From the NCBI RefSeq assembly GCF_027172205.1, contig NC_070614.1:39128001-39192000 (forward strand): DNA of 64,000 nt. Direction: 5' to 3'. The notes beneath the pieces were generated by a model. It saw nothing but the letters and a program-made list of their open reading frames with translations, did no database searches and had not been told where the DNA came from. Shown here piece by piece: positions 21,100-33,230 of this stretch. Source of the stretch: Podarcis raffonei (Eukaryota > Chordata > Lepidosauria > Squamata > Lacertidae). The translations under genes were made by a program, and so were the position numbers. Positions within the stretch are counted from its first letter, which is position 1, and each line of letters opens with the position of its first letter.

Positions 21100-22249
21100 G
21101 TTAAGTGTGGTTTATTTCTAGCAAATGTTCTTTTCTGAAGGCTTAAAAGGGATGCATCTGCTTTCATGGAAAGGTTCAGCCCTCAGAAAGAGTTTGATCT
21201 TCAGGAGAAGGCAACATTTCACGAAATATTTCAGCAAACATGATTTGGATTTCATAAAAAATATATTGGGGAGCTGGAGAAATGTATCCTTATGTTTGGC
21301 TTGTCCGGGGACTGGACGGAGGAGGCTCAGGAGTTGCCTAGGCTTGTGTGTCTTTGTGTTTAAATGTGGTCTCCAAGAATGATGCACTTGATAGTTCCTG
21401 GGAGCCCAGAACCTGCATAGACTTTGCCCATAGTCAAATAAGCTACTGGAGAACACACTGGAGAGGAAAAACCCTCTTTCATAAGCCGAAAAAGTATGAT
21501 GAGAGCTAGGGTTGTCAGTTTTCCGATTTTATTTTTTAAGCCAAAGTCCTGTTGCCCTCGCTCCATTCTTCTAGTGCCCTCCTGGCAGGACAGATTGGTT
21601 CCTATGTGCCCCGTTAAGTCAGATTCCAGTACCGAGAGCAGTATCTGCCCTCTCCCCTGTGGAATTATTTACTGGCAAGTAGTTGAGTCTTATTCTCTCT
21701 CTCTCTTTAAGCCCTTGGTAGGTCCTTGAAAATAACCTAATAAAAGCCTGCTCCTGACCAAATTCCAGTTCCTTATCTTCTGTGGAATGTAAGCCTTGTA
21801 GCTGGGCATTTGTTTGGTGTGCATGTCTGTCTATCTTTCCATGCCTGTGTGTTACGGAGAGCAAGGTTATCCTAAGGTATAAGCTTCATGGGTGTCAGGG
21901 GCAGGCAGAGTCAGGCACCTGCCAACGGCCACCTGCCCCAGGGGGCCCAGTGTCACTCTTGTGCCTCCTGGCCCTTTTGCTCTTCCTGCTTGCAATTGCC
22001 ACCTGACCTGTTCACCTGTCCTCTCCAAGCACACAAGCAGTGACAAGAGCAAGTGGCAAGTCCCCCAGGAACATGACCTTCTCTCCCCATTCCTGCCACC
22101 CCCATCAAAGAGTTGGGTGCATTGGGCCCAGAGGCAAGTGAGTGGGCAACAATGCCTTGGAAAGAGGAGGGGACCCCATCAAAGGCACTCTGCCCAAGGG
22201 TCTTTCATCTAGATTGAACACCAGGGACAGGTGGCAAGGATCTGGCCGT
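21100..22249. other. Intergenic stretch, no gene seen
   Basis: No supported exon. Several short open frames on both strands lack motifs or splice signals. Confidence 0.35.
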
Positions 22250-22281
22250 TTTTAGGCATGTTCAAATTTTTGGATTGAATT

Positions 22282-22534
22282 TTTAAAGGTAAAGGGACCC
22301 CTGACCATTAGGTCCGGTCATGGCCGACTCTGGGGTTGCGGCGCTTATCTCTCTTTATTGGCCGAGGGAGCAGGCGCACAGCTTCCGGGTCATGTGGCCA
22401 GCATGACTAAGGCGCTTCTGGCGAACCAGAGCAGCGCACGGAAACGCCGTTTACCTTCCCGCCGGAGCGGTACCTATTTATCTACTTGCACTTTGATGTG
22501 CTTTCGAACTGCTAGGTTGGCAGGAGGGATTGAA
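22282..22534 (-). mobile_element. 5'-truncated tRNA-derived SINE (ACASINE2-like) with a 32-base target duplication
   Basis: The plus strand starts 'aaaggtaaagggacccctga', the inverted 3' end, and runs to 'tgctaggttggcaggag'. The tRNA-like head is missing. The flanks 22250-22281 and 22535-22566 are identical 32-base direct repeats, both beginning 'ttttaggcatgttc'. This is a clear but unusually long target-site duplication. Confidence 0.85.
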
Positions 22535-22604
22535 TTTTAGGCATGTTCAAATTTTTGGATTGAATTGGTCTGCAAAGCAGATCTAAAACCTACACCGAGT
22601 TGGA

Positions 22605-22661
22605 GCCAGGAGTTGGACTAGATTCCCCTTGGGATCCCTTCCAGCCTTACAATTCTATGAC
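22605..22661 (+). mobile_element. CR1 LINE 3'-tail fragment
   Basis: 'gttggactagattccccttg...cttccagccttacaattctatgac' matches the known end of amniote CR1 elements. Similar tails are at 37826-37882 and, inverted, near 15548 and 59388. Confidence 0.55.
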
Positions 22662-22878
22662 TTCCCTCAGAGGAAGCCCCCCTTGCTCCAAACCCCTGGC
22701 TGAACTGCGCTCTCCTCTTCTGAGCACGTGAAGCTGCCTCGCTACCCCACCGTCCTCCCCTATAGATCTATCCTATAGTTTTATAGTCGGGAAAAACCAA
22801 AACTTCGCTTTTGCGTTTGCTTCTGGCCTGCAACTTGATTGCAGCACCGGAGTTGCAGGCAGACACCTGCTGTATGTA

Positions 22879-23097
22879 CAGTGGTACCTCAGGTTACATA
22901 CGCTTCAGGTTACAGACTCCGCTAACCCAGAAATAGTGCTTCAGGTTAAGAACTTTGCTTCAGGATGAGAACAGAAATCATGCTCCAGCGGTGCAGCAGC
23001 AGCAGGAGGCCCCGTTAGCTAAAGTGGTGCTTCAGGTTAAGAACAGTTTCAGGTTAAGAACGGACCTCCGGAACGAATTAAGTACTGGGTACCACTG
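22879..23097. mobile_element. Tigger-like MITE, 'gcttcaggtta' subfamily
   Basis: Starts 'cagtggtacctcaggttac' after TA and ends 'gggtaccactg' before TA. The interior has the repeated words 'gcttcaggttaagaac' and 'cggacctccggaacgaatta' shared with the copies at 25584 and 60194. Confidence 0.85.
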
Positions 23098-23099
23098 TA

Positions 23100-23640
23100 T
23101 ATGTCGGCGTGCGCATTGTTACAAGGGGGAGGAAGCGTGCTCGGTCAGCGACCATCGCGGTTCTGCTCTCCGGTGTGGACGCCAACAAACGCTGAAGGCG
23201 CGTGGAGGGCCACGCGGGGGTGGGCATTGTTGATCTTCAAGAGGGGGCGTGGCGGAAGCTTTTGCGCACAAGCGGGGAGTGCAAGTGTATCCGAATTTAA
23301 TCATTCCTACTATTTGCAGGACCCACCGCCCCCCGGGAAGATGGCAGAGGGAGGGAAGTGGGTGTGTTTCACCGCGAAGGCTACCTGGAGGCGTCAACCC
23401 AGCCCACCCCCCGCCGCTCCCGCCTGCAGCCCCGGCGCCTCCCCTCAGGGCAGCTGCGACTGCGGACCCCGGTACAGGCAAGGAAGGGGGATCCTGGCCA
23501 GCAAGCGAGATGGGGCAGCGGCTGGAGCTTTTCCATTGCAGGAGACAGATCAGGGGAAAGGGATCTCTCGTGCTCTCCCCAGGAGGAAACGTTCTGGAAA
23601 CAAAGCATGATGGATAATTGGGGAGGGGCGGAGAGGGGAT
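23100..23640 (+). promoter_or_regulatory. CpG-rich stretch, candidate promoter or first exon
   Basis: CpG density is clearly higher than the surroundings. A pyrimidine-rich 'cctactatttgcag' (AG at about 23320) precedes 'gaagatggcagagggaggg' with an ATG at 23341 that opens about 89 codons, and 'ggtacaggcaag' looks donor-like. The protein is Pro/Arg-rich with no recognised domain. Promoter, first exon or chance: undecided. Confidence 0.3.
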
Positions 23641-24185
23641 CGCATGCAGTACTCACCCCGGATGGAGATGCGCCCCAAGCGCTCGTGTCCGGATACACTA
23701 GTACAGTAATCACCAGCCGCCTTTCTGATCCGATTGCTCAGCTTTGCAAAACAGGAATTAAACTCTCCTTTCCCTCGCCCTCTCCAGTTTTCCCACGCTT
23801 TGGGCGGCGGGAGGAGAGTTAAAAGAAATGGGGGGGGGACAAGGAATCCTGAAGCACCTCTCCAAATCTTCTAGATTCTACTCTTTTATCAGAGCCCCCC
23901 CCCCGTGTCGTGCTCTGTCTCACACCTCTTCAGCTTACGATTCCCCGTACTTAACAACGAATCCCTTCGTAGCACCCAAGTCCTTCGCACCCTTTCATTT
24001 ACTTACATCCGAATACTTCTCACCCTTGCAACAACCCTCTAAGGTAGCAAAAGCAACATAGACTTGTGGCACATTAAAGACGAAGGGAGGGCGCAATAGT
24101 CCTGTCCTCTTTGGTTTTTGCTAAACAAACAAACAAACCACCTCCGTAACGGTATGTAGCCATGGGGAGGAGCAACTGGCCCATA

Positions 24186-24249
24186 GCAAAGGGATCAGTG
24201 GTTCAGCACCTGCTTTGCATGCAAAAGGTCCCGGATTCAGTCTCCTACA
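24186..24249 (+). mobile_element. tRNA-Ala-type SINE head fragment
   Basis: 'gggatcagtggttcagcacc' (box A) and 'gcaaaaggtcccggattcag' (box B) resemble the head of the element inverted at 11612-11768. The body is lost. It is not a functional tRNA: the acceptor stem is not formed. Confidence 0.55.
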
Positions 24250-24800
24250 TAGTATGGAAATATATATATATATATCTCCCTCACTTCAGTAAGTCAGATT
24301 GTCATGTACACTTCAGTGTACATTCCCAATCTACCCCAATGATGAGATAAACCACATCATCTTTAGACATGGAGCAGAATTAATGGATGTAACTACAAAC
24401 CATTTTGGGATTTTATATTGTGATATGCTTCAATTTTTTTGGTGGTAATTTTTCATCTGTGTATTATGATTTTGTATGGCTCGGGACATTTTGTCCTGCC
24501 TTGTTGTGGGACAATTGTGAAAGCACAGTTGAAAGAGGAATCCTCGCAGAACCAGCCACAACATGCCTTCAGGCATCCAAGAGAGATCCTATCTCTTTGT
24601 TAGCAAAGACCGCCCTTCTTTATCACATTGGATTCTGCTTTGAGGAATGCTGCTGAGAAAGGAACCTCATTGCTACCAGGTCAATGGCAAAAGGGCCTCT
24701 TTCCCTCTCTTGATTTCTTCCCTTATTGCCAGTTCTACAACAGGACCTACTTTATCTCTGGCAAGCAGCACAGAATGAATTATGAGGCCTGTTGCTACAG

Positions 24801-25494
24801 CAGAGGTTTTCAGCCTTTTGAGTCCACAGCTCCCTTGACCAACTACAGTCATACCTTGGAAGTTGATAGAATCCGTTCTGGAAGTCCGTTCGACTTCCAA
24901 AACATTCGGAAACCAAAGTGCGGCTTCTGAAGCCCCTTGTTCGGGTTCCAAAGAACATTTGCAAAACAGAACACTCACTTCCGGTTTGCGGTGTTTAGGA
25001 GCCAAAACGTCCAAGTACCAAGGCGTTCAAGATCCAAGGTACAACTGTACATTGTTTCTGCAGCACCCCAGGAGCCGAGTTATGTCAGCCTTTGCCTGCA
25101 GAGCCGGCAGCCCCTCATCCCATTTCAAACATACTCCCTTGTTGTGTGTTCCCTCAGCTTCCTCTCCTCTCCCTCACCTTATGAGTCCTCCAGGCAGCTG
25201 CTATTGCCGCCCCTGGTCTCTGAGCTGCCCCCCTGCCCCAAAGGGAGGTGCCTCCTCACACTGCCCCACAAGGGCATAGGATGCACCCCCTGGCCAGCCC
25301 CAGAGGCACCATTTGCCTGGGAAGTTTGTAGCCAGGGCTGCTGCAATAGCTGTGCAAGCCTTTGGGAGGCTGAGATGCAAGAGGGCTTCAGAGGAAGGAA
25401 GGAAAGAGGGACATAGGCCAGCATTGCCCGCAGCACCCCTGACCATCATTCAAGGCACCCCAGGGTGCCGCGGCACAGTGGTTGAAAACCACTG
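24801..25494. mobile_element. Non-autonomous hAT element, split by a Tigger-like MITE
   Basis: The left end 'cagaggttttcagcc' mirrors the right end 'ggttgaaaaccactg'. Flanking 8-mers (24793-24800 'tgctacag', 25495-25502 'tactgcag') match at six of eight positions, as expected of an old hAT 8-base duplication. The MITE at 24846-25047 lies inside it. Confidence 0.65.
24846..25047. mobile_element. Tigger-like MITE nested in a hAT element
   Basis: Begins 'cagtcataccttggaag' after TA and ends 'ccaaggtacaactg' before TA. It sits wholly inside the hAT element, so it inserted later. Confidence 0.75.
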
Positions 25495-25583
25495 TACTGC
25501 AGATATCAGGAAATAGGAATGTAATACACAATGTTCCTTTTTTAGAGAGTGCTGGCATGAGTTAGCGACTCCGATACAGTATA

Positions 25584-25824
25584 CAGTGGTACCTCGGGTT
25601 ACATACGCTTCAGGTTACATACGCTTCAGGTTACAGACTCCGCTAACCCAGAAATAGTGCTTCAGGTTAAGAACTTTGCTTCAGGATGAGAACAGAAATC
25701 GTGTTCCAGTGGCGTTGCGGCAGCAGGAGGCCCCATTAGCTAAAGTGGTCTTCAGGTTAAGAACAGTTTCAGGTTAAGAACGGACCTCCGGAACGAATTA
25801 AGTACTTAACCCGAGGTACCACTG
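25584..25824. mobile_element. Tigger-like MITE with an internal 17-base duplication
   Basis: Ends 'cagtggtacctcggg' and 'cccgaggtaccactg' form near-perfect inverted repeats with TA flanks. The phrase 'ttacatacgcttcagg' occurs twice in tandem near the left end. The copy at 60194 has the same duplication, so it defines a subfamily. Confidence 0.88.
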
Positions 25825-25903
25825 TATTTAGGACCAAGGCTCAGAACTCTCTGGTGGGGAAAAAGAATGCGCCGTTTTGGAAGAGACATCTGAAGCATGC
25901 CAG

Positions 25904-26509
25904 TGTTACGGCTAAAATCTGGGTGCGGGGCTACTCTGCCACCCAGCTCATCGGACTAAGTCCGTGGGTCCCTGCGGAAGAAAATGAGCTCAGCCGGACA
26001 GGAGCAAACTGCAGAAGATCCAAGTTTATTGCGCAACAGGTTCAAGGCAAGATTGAACAGCGAGAAAGGGGTGACATGAACTTTTGAAACTCCCCCCATG
26101 TCCCAGAATACAGTGCAAAATACATCCCAGTTACATCATGAATACATTAAGGAGAGGTTGGGTTACACCGGATTAACATATGGAGGAGGGAGGGGGGAAT
26201 ATGCAGAGCTGGAGATATGCGCAGATAAGCGCTTCCTGAGTGCCGGTGATGGGAAGACAATGGTCCATGTATGCATTGTCTGCCACCTGGCATTGCCCGG
26301 AGGAAAGGCTTGGCAGAGCACCTTACTTGAGGGATTATGGAGGACAGGGGAGGTGTCATAGAGTCCTAGAGAAATTGAGCAAATTGGCACGTTGATTTTC
26401 TATGGATTTTATAGATTTTAGTCCCTTTTGACATTGACAATTGGGAATAAATGGATATATTGTAGCGAAGAAGATGGTGAAGAAGACATGCCCCCCCCTT
26501 TCCGTAACA
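25904..26509 (-). mobile_element. Solo LTR fossil of a retroviral element
   Basis: Ends TGTTACGG and CCGTAACA form a short inverted pair 606 bases apart, flanked by identical 4-base repeats 'ccag' (25900-25903 and 26510-26513). A minus-strand AATAAA lies in 'gcgcaataaacttgg' near 26024. A 4-base duplication suits a gammaretrovirus-like (class I) element. No interior remains, so recombination between two LTRs is the likely origin. Confidence 0.75.
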
Positions 26510-26513
26510 CCAG

Positions 26514-27620
26514 GGAGCAGGATGTGAAAGGCTACATTGAAGAAAGGACTGCAAGTGTTTGGGAAGCATGATTATGGGGTACTGGATGTTTCGAAGAAGA
26601 GCCTAGGGGACTATGAATTGAAAAGGGAGGTTAGATGTGGGGAACGACGGATCTTCTTTCTGGGCATGACTTGGGCACAGATATAGACATTTGTGTCTGT
26701 ACAAGTAAAGAAGAAATTCACAGCAATGTAATTAAAAAAGAAAAGAAAGTATCAATGGTAGTGCTTTTTTATTTGTGCAACACACACCCACACGTCTTGT
26801 GGCACCTTAAAGACTAACACAACTATTATGGCAATACATTTACTAGTCTTTAAAGTTCCACAAAACTCATTTTGCTGCAGCTGACTAATACAGATACTTT
26901 TCTGAAAATTATTACAAACACAAGTTCTTGTACTGAAGCGTCTTAGCCACTACCAGATGGAGGAAGGCTGCTCTAGAATGTTCTGTCCCAAGCAGCCAGC
27001 ATGGCCAGTGGTAGGGAATGCCAGGAGCTGTGGTCCAAAATATCTGGAATAGCAAACTAGGCGGTGACAGCCCTGCGGGTGGGAAAAATAACTTGCATGT
27101 ATGTAGAGGGTAACAAATTTGCATCCAATAATATATTAAACCACCATCAGCAATCAGGATTGTGCAACGACACGCCAAACCGAGTAAGGGAGGCTGGTGT
27201 GTGCGAATAGGATTGGGAACAGCTGATGAAACGCAGGCTAAAATGGCGACTGGAGAACGGCTCCCCTTTGTTTGAGGGAGGGCGGTTATACTAATCCGCC
27301 TGGAAGGAAGGACACAGACAAAATGAATCATGCCAAAGAAACGGGTCCTTAAAAAATAAAATCCCGCGTCATGATGTGATTGGCCATCAGGATCTCTCGG
27401 CTTCTCCTCCGAATGATCACAGCGCGGGGAGTTTAATATTCAATTAATCTGCACGTAAAATGGGAGAGCACTGCTGTGAGCCAGCCACCGTCTGCTAACA
27501 CTCTCCCGTATGTGTTTTCCCCGGTCGCTTCTTTTGTGAGATAAGGTTATTTTCAAAAACCCACTTTAGCCACTCCTCGCCTTAAGCAAAACGAATCGCT
27601 AGTTTTAGAAACACACAGAA
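26514..27620. other. Intergenic stretch, no gene seen
   Basis: Contains a decayed palindromic-MITE-like piece near 26985-27060 ('agcatggccagtggtaggga', 'gagctgtggtcc'). No supported gene. Confidence 0.35.
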
Positions 27621-27623
27621 GAT

Positions 27624-27780
27624 CATAGGTGCCGGCTCCCTGGGGTGTCCAAGCACCCACAAAATTCCCCGTGAAGGGGCCCAGACACAAATTTCAGCGC
27701 CGGGGCAATGCACGCTGCATGGCACCCACGGCCCCGGGCAGCCGCAGTCGCGGGGCCAAGCTAGCGCTCCTGCAGGAGAC
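27624..27780 (+). repeat. Interspersed repeat shared with 53200-53354
   Basis: Both copies start 'cataggtg', share 'agcacccac', 'gctgcatggca' and 'tcgcggggc', and end near 'ctcctg'. They are in the same orientation although the histone genes around them are inverted. The class is unknown. Confidence 0.5.
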
Positions 27781-28127
27781 TCATTTCGATTGGAAAGTTT
27801 CTGCTTCAAGATCGCTCCCCCGCAAAAACCCCGGCGCCCCCGGAGTGTTCGGGGCTGGAGCTTCCTTGCCGCGTTTGCGGGTATGTATGTATGTCAGACG
27901 CATGGAAGAATTAAGCCACGTAGTTTCTTGGAGTTTCCAGGCCGAAGACGATAAGGCTGCAATCCTTGCCTGACTGTAAACCCCACTGAACACATGCCGT
28001 GCAACTGAGCTGTTAAGAAGCACACTGGATGCTGCATTCGCCCCATTCATTGAGCTGAGCGACGCTTTTGGAATCTAAGCCCGCAATAACCAAGCACGAA
28101 TAAGTCTTTCCCCGGGCTCGAGCTCTG

Positions 28128-28656
<529 letters not shown>

Positions 28657-28701
28657 AGGGATTTCTTCGTTCTTGAAACAACTTAAAACAAAAAACCCAA
28701 A

Positions 28702-28717
28702 GGCCCTTTTCAGGGCC
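28702..28717 (+). terminator. Histone 3' stem-loop of H4
   Basis: GGCCCTTTTCAGGGCC forms a six-pair stem with a four-base loop preceded by 'cccaaa', the SLBP site that directs non-polyadenylated 3'-end formation. The stem is of the C-rich form shared with the other H4 copy rather than GGCTCT. Confidence 0.92.
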
Positions 28718-28877
28718 ACCCACTTTTTCTTAAAAAGTGCTGAACCACCTAATCTATGATAATGATATATTGCATGTGGAAATAATTCCGAGTTACTTTG
28801 TTACCTTCATTATCGTTTCACAGGTAAATGAAAAGGATTTCTCATAAAAGTGAGTCGAGTGTTGCAGCCGACCTCGG

Positions 28878-28922
28878 ATTGGCTCCCTTTATTAGGAGTA
28901 ACGTTAAACCGCTTCTATAAAA
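28878..28922 (+). promoter_or_regulatory. Orphan histone-style promoter with no gene
   Basis: An inverted CCAAT (ATTGG at 28878) is followed by TATAAAA at 28916-28922, spaced like the histone promoters here, but no histone frame or stem-loop follows on the plus strand. The region 28930-29490 has only short frames. Possibly a leftover promoter of a lost H2A/H2B-type gene, or chance. Confidence 0.3.
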
Positions 28923-29499
28923 GTTCCTAGGTTTAACCCTACCGCTTTGTGTGCTAATTGCGAGTGATTTGTGTTATTTTAACTTGCAATTCCACCCTTG
29001 AGCGCCTTCTGGGAGAAAGCGGTCGCCATTTTCTTTCAGGAAAATAATTGGTGCTTCTGCGCTTGGGGAATATAGCCTCTCCCTCAAGTGGTTTTTTCTG
29101 GTTCTTCCTAAGCACTCTTTTAAATCTTCAGCTGTGCTTAAACCTACTCTTAGATAAAAAACGTGAGATCCTAATGCTGCACTGGCTTCCGCCATGCTGG
29201 CCCGAGAACAAAGAGAAGCAGATGGAGGTGGAAGGGCGTGGTTTAATTCCCCGCCACAACGACTCGGCGGCGCGGGAAATTCAAAATCTCGCATGAGTTA
29301 AAACAATGGCGTTTCTGCAATGAGTGTAAACTGCCACCTTATGGCAGCAAAAATTGCAAGAAGCTCGTTTGCTTTAAAAAAAAACCCAAAACAAAACCCA
29401 GAAAGAACCCAACCACCAAGAAAGAAAAGGGCTAAAAATGATGTTATGTAAGAAAACTACTAGCCCTGATCAGAGGCAGTAATGTCAGTTGTTGGAAAT

Positions 29500-30690
29500 T
29501 TAACAATAGAAAAATAGAACAATAAAAACACAGAGAAAATATAAAACACAACAATACAAACTTTCACAATACATAAAATACAAACATTTAACAAGGGGGG
29601 GAAAAGAACAATCGACACAAAAAAAATAAAATAAGAAAAACACAGATCACTCTTTTCTAATTATTCATCTTCAATTAACTTATTTTCCTGACTTCCTCAC
29701 GCCTCCCTTTTTTATATCCCTTTTTAACAATTAGTTCAGCAAATTCGTATCCTACTACTTTGTCTTTATATATTTTACCTCCCAAATTTATAATTTATAA
29801 TTTTTATCTCCTATTACTAGAACCCCTTCATTTTATTTCAATGCCATCAGCATTCATACATTTTACAATACTTCTGTAAATAAATTTTAAATTTCCTCCA
29901 ATCTTCTTCCACCAACTCTTCTCCCTGGTCTCGGATTCTGCCAGTCATCTCAGCCATTTCCATATAGTCAATTACTTGCATCTGCCATTCTTCCAAGGTG
30001 GGTAATTCTTGTGTCTTCCAATACTTTGCGATGAGTATTCTTGCTGCTGCTGTAGCATACATAAAGAAAGTTCTATCCTTCTTTGGCACCAATTGGCCAA
30101 CTATGCCCAGGAGAAAGGCCTCTGGTTTCTTCACAAAAGTGTATTTAAGTACCTTTTTTATTTCATTATAGATCATCTCCCAGAAAGCCTTAATCCTCGG
30201 GCACATCCACCAAAGGTGAAAGAATGTACCTTCAATTTCTTTACATTTCCAACATTTATTATCGGGCAAATGGTATATTTTTGCAAGCTTGACTGGGGTC
30301 ATGTACCACCTATACATCATTTTCATAATATTCTCTCTTAGGGCATTGCATGCCGTAAATTTAATCCCAGTGGTCCACAACTGCTCCCAGTCAGCAAACA
30401 TAATATTATGACCAATATCTTGTGCCCATTTAATCATAGCAGATTTTACCGTTTCTTCCTCAGTACTCCATTTCAACAGCAAATTATACATTCTTGATAA
30501 TATCTTAGCATTGGGTTCTAACAATTCTGTTTCCAACTTTGATTTTTCCACCTGAAAACCAATTTTTTTATCTTGATGATAAACCTCTCTTATTTGAAAA
30601 TAATGTAACCAGTCTCGCACCTTCCCTTTGAGCTTCTCATAACTCTGCAATTTCAGCTTGTCACCTTCCTGTTCCAAAATTTCACTAAAA
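29500..30690 (-). mobile_element. 5'-truncated L1 LINE
   Basis: On the minus strand an open frame of about 276 codons (30677-29847) encodes the ORF2 C-terminal region. It has the Cys-rich motif CWKCKEIEGTFFHLWWMC and KKVLKYTF, both closely related to the same part of the full L1 at 43790-47563. About 350 bases of AT-rich 3' UTR follow. The element is cut 5' at about 30690. The terminal target duplication was not resolved by eye. Confidence 0.85.
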
Positions 30691-31401
30691 AAGGGAAATG
30701 TTCACAGCTATGATCTTATGTTCTTAAAACTGGAACACAGACAGCTTGCTGTGTGTTTTGATTAACTAACTAGCATCAATATATTCTTGCTGGGCTGTGT
30801 GTTGGTGATCCCAATTTCATGAAACACCCCTTTTTAAAAAAACAAGCAAACTAGATATTGTGTGTTCTTTTGAAAGTTGTAGTTCGCTGAATGTCTTATG
30901 TCATGGCCCCTTTGTTATAAAGGTTCTTAACATTTCAAGTATGTATTTGTGTTGTGTGTGTGGTGTCCACTGTCCCCTGTAAAGCCATGCTGACCCGGAA
31001 GAGCTGATCCTGAGAGTTGGAGAATATTCCAGAGTAATTTGGGATGGGATATGGCAAAGAGGGACTGCAGAGGGGTGGAGGGAGTCAGCAAAAATTGGAT
31101 GCCCTGCCATGCTTGACCAAGAAGTGTTTTCACTTGCCCAGGTGGATATAATTCATCAGCTACATATTAATTTTCCTTGCAAGAGCCTAGTGAGATAAAC
31201 AAGCTCCAGTGCACAGCTAAGTAAATGGGTTTGTTTGTTTTTTTGGTTTTTAAAGATAGCCTTACATTATCTTAAAGACTTTTCACATGACCTATTGCTC
31301 TCCTACCCTCCTATCCCTAGAATGACGTGGTGGGGAAGCCCTGCTATCCCCTCCTTCTGGAGGTATCACTTGCTAGTTGTTTCTATGGCAACATAGCTGT
31401 A

Positions 31402-31864
31402 CAGTGGTACATTGGTTCTCAAAGTGAATCCGTTTCGGAAGTCCATTCCAAAACCAAAGCGTTCCAAAACCAAGCCGCACTTTCCCATAGAAAGTAATGC
31501 AAAACAGCTCAATCCGTTCCAGACTTTTAAAAACAACCCCTAAAACAGCAATTTTACTATCTAATGAGACCATTGATCCATAAAATGACAGCAATAATCA
31601 ATGTGCTTTACTATAAAATAAATAAGACAGTATTGTAGATGATTAAAAAAAACAACTTACCTGCACTGATGATAGTCATTGTTTGGATCTTTTATCCAGT
31701 CCGTTTGACTTCCAAAATGTTCGAAAACCAAGGTGCAGCTTCTGATTGGTGCAAGCGCCCCGGAAACAATAGCTGACAACTGCATCGGGCGTTCACCTTC
31801 TGAAAAACATTCAAAAACTGGAACACTTCTGGGTTTTCAGCATTTGGGAACCAAGGTACCACTG
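31402..31864. mobile_element. Long Tigger-like element (463 bases)
   Basis: Ends 'cagtggtacattggttc' and 'ccaaggtaccactg' with TA flanks. The interior includes 'ttcccatagaaagtaatgca' and 'ttacctgcactgatgatag', shared with the 581-base element at 62558. This is a longer subfamily, still with no transposase frame. Confidence 0.8.
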
Positions 31865-31979
31865 TATTTGACTAAATCTTTCGATATGTAAAAAAGGGGT
31901 GCTTAAAAGCACTAGCCTGATTGCCTTCTGCTACAGAATCCCACCCCACAAATACAAAACTGCCTGCTTGGAGGGGATT

Positions 31980-33060
31980 CAAAGATACCATCCCAAATTG
32001 TTATATGGAATATTTAGGTATCTTGACGTAATTATACCAAAGGAAGGTACTCTGTCAAAGAAATTTAGGGAATCTCCATAAAAAGACCACAGCAGAGCTC
32101 TGCTCTTGGAAGCATTTAAATTAAACTTAAGTTGGTTAGGCCACATTGCAGCAGTGAAGATGTGAATGTTTCTTAAATTTCTATTTTTCTTTCTGAAACT
32201 GCCCATACATATCCCTCATCCTCAACTGGATGGATGGCAACATTTGATTATTAATATTTTTATTTCAGGAGGTAAAAGAAGCAGGATGAACTGACTAACC
32301 CTGTATCGACCGAGAACTAAGGGAGCTCTTGGTGCCCCAAATCTTAAGCAGCATTATGAGGTTTTGCAATTAAAATTGTTGACACATGTGATTAATAACT
32401 CAGCGTTAAATCTATCAGTCAAAATGGAACTTGGAATCCTCACAACCCTCTTTTAATGCCTTATCTTTCCTGAAAACATCATGGGCAAAATAAGTAATCT
32501 GCTTCTACAGCAGAGCTTCTGAATACGGTGTGAATGGCAGTTGCACTTAGCTCATTTGCCATCACCTTTAACTCATATTTTGGATCAACTGGTCTTTGCT
32601 TTGATGATAGGTATCACCAGTTCCTATTGTGCAGAAAAAGAGGAATCCATAATGAAAAGAGATTTTGTCCAAAGGTTGACCTATTGCAGAAAATTTGCTT
32701 AAGGATAAAATAAAACATGTCTCCCTATAACAAACTCCAACTCAAGTATGTTCATTTGTCCAAGTCCTCCTCCATAAAGGAGAAGGGCTCCGTTCCTCGA
32801 CTTTTTTAAAAAAACCTTTTGTTCACATGCAATCTCCAGTTGAAGTGGCCAAGCTTCAAATAATACAAATTTCTACTCAATATAGAATGTGGCTCATCCC
32901 ATGGACTAGTTTGGGAGAGCAACTGAGGTACATGACTGGGAAATGTTGCTGTCCCTATTAAAAAGAAGCCACTCTAAAAAGGCTATTGAGATGGCATTGG
33001 ACTCCACTGTTTATCTAAAATCAGAAAAGGAGAGGCTGTGGTTCTACTGGAACACTACTT
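31980..33060 (+). mobile_element. Old, decayed L1 ORF2 remnant
   Basis: Translated pieces in shifting frames recall L1 ORF2: 'YLDVIIPKEGTLSKKF' resembles the YLGI..P region, and near 32150-32350 there is an 'AAVKM' segment followed by 'GALGAPNLKQHYE', comparable to 'GGFALPDLKLYYE' in the intact L1. Many stops and shifts make it much older than the other L1 copies. Confidence 0.55.
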
Positions 33061-33084
33061 CATATGTGGTGGAATCGCTTCATC

Positions 33085-33230
33085 TGGCACTCACGGCTTC
33101 ACCGAAAGAATTGTGGGAACTGTGGTTCACCCTCACAAGGCTACAGCTCCAAACACCCTAAAAAACTACAGTTCCAAGATTCTTTGCAGGGAGCCATGTG
33201 CATTAAAAGTTCTGTGTGTGTGCAGCCTAA
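33085..33230. mobile_element. Palindromic MITE ('gggaactgtggtt' family)
   Basis: 'gaattgtgggaactgtggtt' on the left mirrors 'aactacagttccaagattct' on the right, with 'gccatgtgcattaaaagttc' following. A related partial copy is at 63472-63585. Non-coding. Confidence 0.5.

Noticed and set aside
24186-24249. A tRNA-Ala gene
   Set aside because: Box A and box B words are present but the acceptor stem does not pair and the region lacks a terminator; it is a SINE head.
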